In this document: positions 49,289 to 59,300 of the stretch, one piece after another
Layout of the letters: every line of letters starts with the position of its first letter
Numbering within the stretch: the stretch's first letter is position 1
Source of the DNA: Papilionanthe hookeriana x Papilionanthe teres
Lineage: Eukaryota; Streptophyta; Magnoliopsida; Asparagales; Orchidaceae
DNA: 64,000 nt
NCBI GenBank assembly: GCA_022702705.1
Contig: CM040434.1
Location: forward strand, 59,575,022 to 59,639,021
Direction: 5' to 3'
The notes under the pieces: model-generated
Told to the model about the DNA's origin: nothing
What the model saw: only the letters and a program-made list of their open reading frames with translations
The model's database searches: none
Position numbers and translations under genes: made by a program

Positions 49289-52200
49289 TAAGTCAATAAT
49301 CGACTATTTCGACCAAAATCGAGTTTTTGGTCAAAAGTTCATCTATTCCGCCAATGGGTTTGTCATCGGGTTTATCATCGGGTTGGTCAAAAGTCGACCT
49401 ATTGTGTCAATGGGTTTGTCATCTGGGTCAAGGATCGACCATTTTGCCAAAGTTGACTTTTCGGGCAGAGATCGACTTATCGGGTCAATAATCGGTCATT
49501 AATTCGAAATCGACTATTTTGGTCATTCGGTCAAAAATCGAATTTTTGGTTAAAGGTTAACCCATCGGGTCAACGGGTGGTCATTGGGTCAAAATTGACC
49601 ATTTCGACCGAAGTTGACTTTTTTGTCAAAAGTCGACCTATTCGGACAATGAGTCGGTAATCGGGGCAACAATCGACCATTTTAACCGAAGATAACTTTT
49701 TGGTTAAAAGCCGATCTATCGGGTCAACGGGTCGGTCATCGGGTCAAAATCGACCATTTCGACCGAAGTCGACTTTTGGTCAAAAGTCGACCTATTTAGT
49801 CAATGAGTTGGTAATTGGGTCAACAATCGACAATTTCGACCAAAGATTACTTTTTGGTCAAAAGTCGACCTATTCGATCAACGGGTTCATTATCAGTCAA
49901 GATCGATCATTTCGACCAAAATCGACTTTTGGTCAAAAAGCCGACCTATTGGGTCAATGGGTGGTAATTAGGTCAAAAATCGACTATTTCGACCAAACTT
50001 CGACTTTTGGTCAAAAGTTGACATGTCGAGTTAATGGGTTTGTCATTAGTCAAGGATCGACTCATTTCGACAAAAGTCGACTTTTTCGTCAAAGATTAAC
50101 TTATCGGGTCAATAATCGTCATTAGGTCAAAAATCGACATCTTAACCATCATTCAAAATTTGGTCAAAAGTTAACCGATCGGGTCAATGAGGTGGTTATC
50201 GGGTCGAAATCGATCATTTCGACCAAAGTTAACTTTTTGGTCAAAAGTCGACATATTTGCGTCAATGAGTCGGTAATCGGGTCAAGAATTAACCATTTTG
50301 ACCAAAGATGACTTTTAGTCAAAAGTTCACCAATGGGGTCAATTGGTTGGTCATCGGGTAAAAATCGACCATTTTTACCAAAGTCGACTTTTTGGTCAAA
50401 AGTCGACCTATTGCGTCAATGGGCGGCCATTAGACAAAATTGACTATTTCGACCAAAAATGACTTTTGGTCAAAAAATGACCTATCGGGTAAATAAGTTC
50501 GTCATCGGGGTCAAGGATCGGCCATTTCGACTCAAATTCGACTTTTTGGTCGAGATCGACTTATCGGGTTAATAATCGTCATTAGGTCAAAAATCGTTTA
50601 TTTCGACCAAAATCGAAATTTTAGTGAAAAGTTAATCGATCTAGTCAACGGGGTGGTCGTTGGGTCAGAAATTGACCATTTTTACTAAAGCTGACTTTTT
50701 GGTCAATGAGTTGGTAATTGGGTCTAGAATTGACCATTTTGACCACAGATGACTTTTTAGTCAAAAGTTGACCAAATGGGTGAATTGGTTGGTCATTGAG
50801 TCAAAAATTGACATTTTTGACCCAAGTTGACTTTTTAGTCAAAAGTTGACCTATTTGGTCAATGGGTGGTCATTAGGTCAAAAAGTGACTATTTTGACCA
50901 AAATTGACTTTTTTCACTTTTTGGTCAAAATTTGACCTATTGGGTCAATAGGTTTATCATTGGGTCAAAGATTGACCATTTTGCCCAAAGTTGACTTTTT
51001 GGTCGATATCGACTTATCGGGTTAATAATTTGTCATCTATTCAAGATTTCAATCGTTTTCGACCAAAATTAACTTTTTGGTCAAAAGGTAACTTATTAGA
51101 CCAATGGGTCTGGTCATCGGGTCAAGGATCGATCATTTTGACGAAAATCGACTTTTTAGTCAAAATTCGACCTATCGGGTCAATGTGTTATTCATCGGGT
51201 CAAGGAACGACCATTTTCGACCAAAGTCGACTTTTAGTCGAGATCGGCTTATCGGGTAAAAAATTCGATCATGAGGTCAAAAATCGACTATTTTCAACGT
51301 AAATCGACTTTTTGGTTAAACTTCGACCTATTGGGCCAATGGGTTAGTCATTGGGTCAAGGATTGACCATTTCGACAAAAGCCGTCTTTTTGGTCAAAAT
51401 CGATCTATTCGGTCAACTGGGTCGGTCATCGAGTCAAAAAACGACAATTTTCGACCAAAGTCGACTTTTTCAAAAGTCGATCTATTGGGTTAATGGGTGT
51501 TCATTAGGTCAAAAACTGACTATTTTGACATAAATCGACGTTGTGGTCAAAAGTCGACTTATCGAGTCGATGGGTTGGTCATCGGTTCAAGGTTTTACTG
51601 CTTTCGACCAAAGTCGACTTTTTTTGTCTGAGATCGATTTATCGGGTTAAAAATTCGTCATTAGAGGCAAAATCGACTATGTTGAGCAAAATTGAATTTT
51701 TGGTCAAAAGTTAACCCTTTGGTTGAACGGAGAGGTCAATGGGTCGAGATTCGACCATTTCGACTAAAGTCGACTTTTTGGTCAAAAGTCGACATATTCG
51801 GTCAATGAGTCGGTAATCGGGTCGAAAAATACACATTTCGACCAAAGATAACTTTTTTGGTCAAAAGTTGACCTATCGGGTCAATGAGTCGGTCATTGGG
51901 TAAAAATCGAATCCATTTCGACCAAAGTTTACTTTCGGTTAAAAGTCGACCTTTCGTCAATCAGCCGGTCATTAAGTCAATAATCGATCATTTCGACCAA
52001 AATCGACTTTTGGTCAAAAGTTAACCTATTGGGTCAATAAGTTTGTCATCGGGTCAAGGATTGTCTATTTTGACCAAAGTCGATCTTTTAGGTCGAGTTC
52101 GACTTATTGGGCAAATAATCGGTCATTTATTCAAAATCGACTATTTCGATCAAAATCGACTTTTTGGTCAAAAGTCGACCTTATTAAGCCAATGGGTCAG

Positions 52201-53141
52201 TCTCGGGTCAAGGATCGATTATTTTGGCCAAAGTTAACTTTCTAGTCAAAAGTTGACCTATTGGGTCAATGGGTTATTCAATGGGTCAAGGATTGACCAT
52301 TTTGACCAAAGTTGACTTTTGAGTCAGAGATTGGCTTACTGGGTTAATAAGTGGTCATAAGGTCAAAAATTGACTATTTCGATCGAAATTGACTTTTTGG
52401 TCAAAAGTCGACTCTATTAGTGTCAACGGGTCGGTCTTCGGGTCAATGATTCACCAATTCGACCAAAGTCGTCTTTTCTGGTCAAAAGTCGATCCGTTGG
52501 GTGAATGGGTCGGTTATCGGGTCAAAAATGAACATTTTCGACCAATGTCGACTTTTTGGTCAAAAGTTGATCTATCGGGTTAATGGGTGGTCATTAGGTC
52601 AAAAATCGACTATTTCGACCAAAATCGACTTTTCGGTCAAAAGTCGACTCATTCGTCAATGAGTTGTTCATTACGTTAAAGATTAACCATTTCGACCAAA
52701 GTCAACTTTTTGGTTAAATGTTGACATATTTGGTCAATGAGTTAGCAACCGTCAAGAATTGACCATTTCGACCAAAGATGATTTTTTTGGTTAAAAGTCA
52801 ATTCAATCGGATCAATGGCCGTGTCATCGGGTCAATAATCGACAATTTTGCAAAAGTTAACTTTTTGGTTAAAAGTTAACCTATTGGGTCAATCGGTGGT
52901 CATTAGGTCAAAAATCGACGATTTTGACCAAAATTAACTTTTTGGTCAAAAGTTGACCTGTTGGGTCAATGGATTTGTCTTTTGGTCAAGGATTAACTAT
53001 TTTAACCAAAGTTGACTTTTTGTTCGCAGATCGACTTATTGGGTCAATAATTGGTCATTAATTCAAAATCGATCATTTCGACCAAAATTGACTTTTTGGT
53101 CAAAAGTCGACCTATTAAGCCAATAACGGTTCGTCATCGGG
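49289..53141 (+). repeat. GTCAA/TTGAC satellite array between the two insertions
   Basis: The satellite resumes in the same phase and orientation as before the Harbinger element. Most of 49.3-52.4 kb shows the TCGAC-rich, indel-rich form, while parts of 50.65-50.99 kb and 52.2-52.4 kb are closer to the TTGAC form. It ends in 'cgtcatcggg', cut by plastid DNA. Confidence 0.94.
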
Positions 53142-53933
53142 AAACCTGCTAAGTGGTAACTTCCAAATTCAGAGAAACCCCGGAACTAAAAAAGGGCAAT
53201 CCTGAGCCAAATCTTTGCTTCGAGAGAAAAAATGATGAAAAATGAGAATAAAAAGGGGATAGGTGCAGAGACTCAATGGAAGCCGTTCTAACGAATGAAA
53301 TTGATTACGTTACGTTAGTAGCTAAAATACTTTTATCGAAATGACAGAAAGGATACGTCTTATATACCTAAGACGTACGTATACATGCTGACATAGCAAA
53401 CGATTAATCACAACCCAAATCTTATATTGAATTCTATTTTGTATCTCTATATCTCTATATATTTCGAATAGTTAGAGATGAAATTTGAAATTTTTATATG
53501 AAAATAAAAATCTTCTCTTTTTTCTATTCATATTTTTTTCTATTCAATCATATTATCTATTCATTCATATTATATTTCATATTATATTAATATTACATTA
53601 TTAATATGAGTAATATATGAGTAATATATATGAGTATATATGAGTAATATAATAGTATGAAATAGTATGATATAAGGATCTATAAGAAACCCTATATTTC
53701 TATTCTTTATTTCATTAGAATGATAGAGATCAAAAAGATATATGAAAAATTGAAGAGTTATTGTGAATAAATTCCAATTGAAGTTGAAAAAAGAATAGAA
53801 TTCGAATATTCAATAATCAAATTATTCATTCCAGAATTTTTGATATATCTTTTGAAATTTAATCGGACGAGAATAAAGAGAGAGTTCCATTTTACATGTC
53901 AATACCGACAATAATGAAATTTATAGTAATAGG
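53142..53933 (+). pseudogene. trnL: Plastid trnL(UAA) group I intron, 5' exon missing
   Basis: The segment opens with 'aaacctgctaagtggtaac' and continues 'cagagaaaccccggaac' and 'gggcaatcctgagccaaatc', the conserved start of the plastid trnL group I intron. The middle is highly AT-rich with ATATGAGTA-type repeats, and it closes with 'atagtaatagg' before the 3' exon. The 5' exon lies outside the transferred piece, so the tRNA cannot form. Confidence 0.9.
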
Positions 53934-53983
53934 AAAATCCGTCGAATTTTTCAATCGTGAGGGTTCAAGTCCCTCTATCCCCA
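53934..53983 (+). pseudogene. trnL: Plastid trnL(UAA) 3' exon
   Basis: Fifty bases begin 'aaaatccgtcg', include 'atcgtgagggttcaagtccc' and end 'tatcccca', the standard length and T-arm of the trnL 3' exon. The variable part differs slightly ('aatttttca'). It is non-functional without the 5' exon. Confidence 0.92.
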
Positions 53984-54373
53984 ATAAAAAGCCCATTTTA
54001 CTTCCTCGCTCTTTATTTATCCTCATCCTCTTTATTCATTTTTTTTCATCAGTGACTCAGTTTAAACAAAATGAAATATCTTTCTCATTTTATGCACTCT
54101 ATTCTTTAACAAAAGGATCCAAATATAAATCCTCGTATCTTTTTTCAATCCTATCTCATTTGTTTTGTATAATACGATATGAAGATATATATTCAAGGAA
54201 TCTCCATTATTGAATCATTCATAATCTATATCTTTTTCTTTACATTTACAAAAAAAGTCTTCTTTTTAAAGATCCAAGAATTTATGTGGCTAGAGCCAAT
54301 TTGTTAAGATTTTTTTTAGTTCTTTTCATTGACATAGATAGAATAACTCCGCTAGGATGATGCACGGGAAATG

Positions 54374-54378
54374 GTTGG

Positions 54379-54415
<37 letters not shown>

Positions 54416-54446
54416 CGTGTCACCAGTTCAAATCTGGTTCCTGACA
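54374..54446 (+). tRNA. trnF-GAA: tRNA-Phe(GAA), plastid-derived, in the NUPT
   Basis: A full 73-nt cloverleaf can be folded. The D-arm is GCTC/GAGC, the anticodon arm GAGGA/TCCTC with GAA at 54407-54409, and the T-arm CCAG region with TTCAAAT. The acceptor stem GTTGGGA/TCCTGAC closes with one Watson-Crick T-A and two G-U pairs. From memory the plastid gene has C instead of T at position 3 (and often position 2), so the stem has probably picked up transitions. Being nuclear and lacking evidence of use, it is best treated as a tRNA-like pseudogene unless shown transcribed. Confidence 0.9.
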
Positions 54447-54718
54447 CGTAAATAATGTATCAGATAGATATTTCTTAATACCTCATACAAATGAAATTAA
54501 TTCATTAAGATGGATCAAAATAGATATTCTTTACTTTCTTTTTCAATTTTTTCTCTCTTTTTCTTTTTTTTTTATTTTAGTTCCTCCGCAATACGAATGA
54601 AAGTCCAGTTACTTTTTTTGTTTTTCCTCTAGAAGAGGAATACCAAGATGCTCATTGAATGATAAAAAACCCCTTTTTTACTTATTTTACTTATATCCAG
54701 ATTTCGTTTCAATTTCAA

Positions 54719-55149
54719 TCAATGAGCATTTCCATATAAATTGGACGTAATATAGTCTTTATTTAAAGGCCAGCCTATCCAACTTTCAGGCATGAAGATA
54801 CGTTTAAGGCGAGGATGATAATTATAAGAAATTACCAATATATCATAAGATTTCTGTTCCTGAAAATCAGCACTTCTTCAAATCCAGAAAACTGACGGGG
54901 TTTGAAGATTACTCCTGAAAGCAAAGACTTTTATGCATACCTCTTCTGGTTTATCTATACCATAACGTATTTTCGTAAGGTGATACACACTAGCTAAAAA
55001 TCCGCCTGGTATCATAGGCACACTGGGAGCATAAAGAATTGTAACCATATACATATGAAATGACAACAATAGAATTCCAATCCTCTGGAATTAAAGATAT
55101 ATGAATTAACTAATGCTTCGACTAGCCAATCAGATAAATGAACCTGCAT
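54719..55149 (-). pseudogene. ndhJ: ndhJ pseudogene (NDH complex subunit J), plastid-derived
   Basis: On the minus strand the ATG at 55149 gives MQVHLSDWLVE, and the frame ending at 54719 reads RIFMPESWIGWPLNKDY, both clear ndhJ. The middle (GGFLASVYHLTKIRYGIDKP, then EEVCIKVF) is in another frame. The total is 431 bp against about 477 bp for the plastid gene, so indels have removed about 46 bases and shifted the frame near 55070-55100 and 54880. In plastids NdhJ belongs to the thylakoid NADH dehydrogenase-like complex. This copy cannot encode it. Confidence 0.9.
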
Positions 55150-55254
55150 CTTCTTCATCTCTCACACATTTCTCTTTGTATGAATATTTAACATTGACCA
55201 ATGAAATTTTTAATGATTGACTGCTGTTTCTTATTTTGTACAAAGGAACCCTGC

Positions 55255-55627
55255 CTGATTCACAAATTCGTAGGAAGATTGGATTTTAAAAAGATTTTAA
55301 ATCCAAAAGGTATCTCTGAAGTAGATGGTGATTTATAGAGTAATTCTTGATCATAATTTCCAGTATGAGTACTGTGTCGAAGGTAAAACTTGTGATTAGT
55401 AGTAAAACATCAATTTTCCTGTTGATATACAGTTCTATATCTTGACACCAACCCATAATGATCAAAGTCGAATCTCGAACCTATTAATGAAGAAAATTCA
55501 ATGAAAAAACAACTGGTACCATAGATAAGCGGTCATAAACTGGAAACTATTGACCAATTCGAGAGATCATTCGATGTAGTTGAAATAATTAAAATGGGGT
55601 TATTTGGTTAAGTAATGGAAACTCAAC
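55255..55627 (-). pseudogene. ndhK: ndhK pseudogene (NDH complex subunit K), plastid-derived
   Basis: The minus strand shows VEFPLLNQ (start codon ATG changed to GTT, 55625-55627), then FINRFEIRL-like and YGLVSRY-like remnants, and a tail with STHTGNYDQ and SPSTSEIP before SSYEFVN, where the stop has become CAG. The plastid gene is close to 680 bp; here only 373 bp remain, so the middle with the iron-sulfur cysteine region is deleted. Several stops interrupt what is left. Position and overlap with ndhJ follow the plastid operon. Confidence 0.87.
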
Positions 55628-55692
55628 CAAATTAAGAAATGTTTCAATGTCCTCCTTTCCTTCCCTTTTCTTTTGATTGTCTAAATATTCAG

Positions 55693-56019
55693 CTAAGACC
55701 ATTCCAGTGCTCCTTTCGTCATGCATAAACTGAACCCACAATTCGGAATGAAAGCTTATAAGCTTCTATAAATACAGATACACCCAATACATCAAAGCTC
55801 ATTAATGAAAGACCTTTTCAACAGCAAAAAAACAAAAACTAGAGTAAACATGTAATAGTAAATTCAGAATTGTACCCAAGCATCCCCATTGTTTCTCTAC
55901 CTGATTCATAACTAGTAAACTTTTTTCCCTAAAATCCCAGAAATGACAAATGTCAAGATAGGAATAACGCATATTATTAGGAATGCCCAGAAAATATCAT
56001 ATTCGTGAAATAGAAACAT
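55693..56019 (-). pseudogene. ndhC: ndhC pseudogene (NDH complex subunit C), plastid-derived
   Basis: The ATG at 56019 on the minus strand gives MFLFHEYDIFWAFLII, followed by PILTFVISGIL, then a deletion where the conserved Pro-rich loop should be. Later remnants include SSYESG-like and NAWLGYNS-like parts, MSFDVLGVS, FIEAY and a C-terminal KGALEW before TAG (55693-55695). The length is 327 bp against about 363 bp in plastids, with several frameshifts. The membrane helices are no longer in one frame. Confidence 0.88.
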
Positions 56020-56328
56020 AAAACTATGAATGTGGAATAGGTTGAATTATTTCATTTGAATTAGAATTTGAAAATCATATATAACTTTTTAGATGAAACA
56101 AGAAAATATTTTTGATCCGCATAGTTGAGTTTTTGTTTGCTGTAGAACATACCTTGTTTCAAAATTCATCTAATGTCATCCCACTTCTCTTTTTCCTTTT
56201 TTTCTCCTTTCAATTCTCTTTCTATATGTGATGTGTAATATAGAATGCTCTTATACTTAGTTCTTTTTCTTTTCTATTCTACTGATTCTTATACTTAGTT
56301 TATACTTATTATCTTATATAATCCAATG
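56020..56328. other. Plastid spacer upstream of ndhC, end of the NUPT
   Basis: AT-rich non-coding DNA in the position of the plastid ndhC-trnV spacer. It ends at 'atccaatg' before satellite resumes with 'tcaagg'. No gene is seen. Confidence 0.6.
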
Positions 56329-59300
56329 TCAAGGATTAATCATTTGACCAAAGTTGACTTTTTAGTCAAAAGTTGACTTATTGGGTCAATGGGTTGCCCA
56401 TTAGGTCAAGGATTGACCATTTTGACCAAAGGTAACTTTTTGGTCAGAGATTGACTTACTGGGTCAATAATTGGTTATTAGGGCAAGAATTAACTATTTT
56501 AACCAAAATTGACTTTCTAGTCAAAAGTTGACCTATTGAGTCAATGGGTTGGTCATTGGGTGAAGGGTTGACCATTTTGACCAAAGTTGACTTTTTGGTC
56601 AAAAGATGACCTATTAGGCTAATGGGTTGGTCATTCGGTAAAGGATTAACCATTTCGAGCAAAGTCGACTTTTTCATCAAAAGTCGACCTATTAGGTCAA
56701 TGGGTTGGTCATTGGGTCAAGGATTGACCATTTTGACCAAAGTTGACTTTTTGGTCAGAGATCGGCTTATCGGGTCAATAATTGGTCGTTTGGTCAAAAA
56801 TTGACTATTTTGACAAAAATTTACTTTTTGGTCAAAAGTTGACCCATTGGTTCAATGGGTCAAGGATTGTCCATTTTGACCAATGTTGTATTTTTCATCA
56901 AAAGTCGATCTATTTAGATCAAAGAGGCGGTCAATTAGGTCAAAATTTGACAATATTAAGCAAAATTGACTTTTTAGTCAAAAGTTGACCTATTTGGTCA
57001 ATGGGTTGGTCATTGTGTTAAGGATTAACCATTTTGGCCAAAGTTGACTTTTTAGTCAAAAGCTGACAAATTGGGTCAATGGGTTGGTCATTTGATTAAG
57101 GATTGACCTTATTCTCACAAAAGTTAACATCTAGTTTGTGTTAGAAATTGACCATTTTGACCAATTTTGACTTTTTGGTCAAAAGTTGATCTTTTAGGTC
57201 AATGGGTTTTTCATTGGGTCAAGCATTGACCATTATGACCAAAGTTGTCTTTTTGGTCAGAGATTGACTTATTAGGTCAATAATTAGTCTTTAGGTCAAA
57301 AATTGATTATTTTGACCAAAATTGACTTTTTGTTCAAAAGTTAACTTATTTGGTCAATGCGTTGGTCATTGGGTCAAGAATTGAGCATTTTGACAAAAGT
57401 TGACTTTTTGGTCAAAAATTGACCTATTGTGTCAATTGGTTGGTCATTGGGTCAAAAATTAACTATTTTGACCAAAGTTGACTTTCTGGTTAAAATTTGA
57501 CCTATTTGGTCAATTGGTGGTCATTAGGTCAAAATATAACTATTTTGACAAAAATTGACTTTTTCGTCAAAAGTTGACCTATTGAGACAATGGGTTGGTC
57601 TTTGGTTCAAGGATTTACCATTTTGACCAAAGTTTACTTCTTGGTAAAAAGTTCTCTTACTGAGTCAATGGGTTGGTCATTGGGTCAGAAATTGACTATT
57701 TGGCCAAAGTTGACTTTTTGGTCAAAAGTTGACCTATTGGGTTGATGGGTTTGTCATTGGGTCAAGGATAAACTATTTTGACCAAAGTTAACTTTTTGGT
57801 CGCAGATCGTGCCATCAGGTCAACGGTCAAAATCGACCATTTCGACCAAAAATGACATTTCGGTCAAAAGTCGACCTGTCGGGTCAATGAGTCGGGTCAT
57901 CGGGTCAAGGATCGACCCTTTCGACCAAAGTCGACTTTTTGGTCAAGTGATCGACTTATTGGGTCAATAATCGGTCATTAGGCCCAAAATCGATTATTTT
58001 GACCAAAATTAAATTTTTTTGTCAAAAGTCGATCTATCGATCAACGGGTGGTCATTTGGTTAGAAATCGACCACTTACCAATGTTAACTTTTGGTCAAAA
58101 GTCAATCTATTCGGACAATGAGCTGGTTATTGCGTCTAGAATCGACCATTTTGACCTAAGACGATTTTTGGTAAAAGTCGTTCTATTTAGTCAATGAGTC
58201 GTTCATCGGTAAAAATCGACCATTTTGACCAAGGTTGACTTTTTAGTCAAAAGATGACCTATTGGGTCAATGAGCGTCATTAGTTCAAAAATCGACTATT
58301 TCGACCAAAATCGAATTTTCGGTCAAAAGTTTACCTATCGGGTCAATGGTTCGTCTATCGGGTCAAAGATCAACCATTTTAACCAAAGTCGAGCTTTTGG
58401 TAAGAGATCGACTTATTGGGTCAATAATCGGTCAATAGGTCAAAAATCGACTATTTTCACCAAAATTGACTTTTTGGTCAAAAGTTAAACCATCGGGTCG
58501 ATAGGCGCTCACTGGGTAGAAATTGACCATTTTGATCAAAGTTGACTTTTTGGTGAAAAGTTGATCTATTAGAACAATGAGTTTGTAATTGGGTCAAGAA
58601 TTGATCATTTTGACCAAAGTTGACTTTTTAGTCAAAAGTTGACTTATTCGGTCAATGAGTTGGTCATTGCATCAAAAATTAACCATTTTGACTAATGTTT
58701 ACTTTTTATTTAAAAGCTGACATATTGAGTTAATGGGTAGTCATTAGGTCAAAAACTGACTATTTTGACCAAAATTGTTTTTTTGGTCAAAATTTGATCC
58801 ATTGGTTCAATTGGTTTGTCATTGGGTCAAGAATTGACGATTTTGACCAAAGTTGACTTTTTGGTCAAAGAATGACTTATTGGGTCAATAATTGGTCATT
58901 AGTGCAAAAATTGACTATTCTAACCAAAATTCAATTTTTTGTCAAAAGTTAACCCATTGGGTCAACAGTGTGGTCATTGGGCCTAGAATCGACCATTTCG
59001 ACCAAAGTCGACTTTTGGTCAAAAGTTGACCTATTTGGTCAATGAGTCGGTAATCGGGTCAAGAATCGACCATTTCGACCAAAGATGACTTTTTAGGTCA
59101 AAAGTTGACCTATTGGGTCAATGGGTCGGTCATTGGGTCAAAATCGAACTATTTTTACCAAAGTCGACTTTTGGTCAAAAGTTAACCTATTAGGTTAATG
59201 GGTTGTATTAGGTCCAAAAATTGGCTATTTTGACCAAAATTGACTTTTTGGTTAAAAGTTTACCTATTGACTCTATGGGTTTGTCATTGGGTCAAGGATT

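Larger units (their letters stand above)
53142..56328 (+). other. Nuclear plastid DNA insertion (NUPT), trnL intron to upstream of ndhC
   Basis: A 3.19-kb segment keeps the plastid order trnL(UAA) intron, trnL 3' exon, trnF(GAA), then ndhJ, ndhK and ndhC on the opposite strand. It starts at the first intron bases after the trnL 5' exon and ends in the spacer upstream of ndhC. All three ndh genes have frameshifts, deletions and stops, as expected for plastid DNA decaying in the nucleus. The satellite on the two sides joins into one monomer, so little or no target DNA was lost. Passage through a mitochondrial copy cannot be excluded. Confidence 0.93.

Noticed and set aside
53142..56328. Window being part of the plastid genome itself
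   Set aside because: Nuclear-type satellite lies on both sides and all ndh genes are broken, so it is a transferred fragment.
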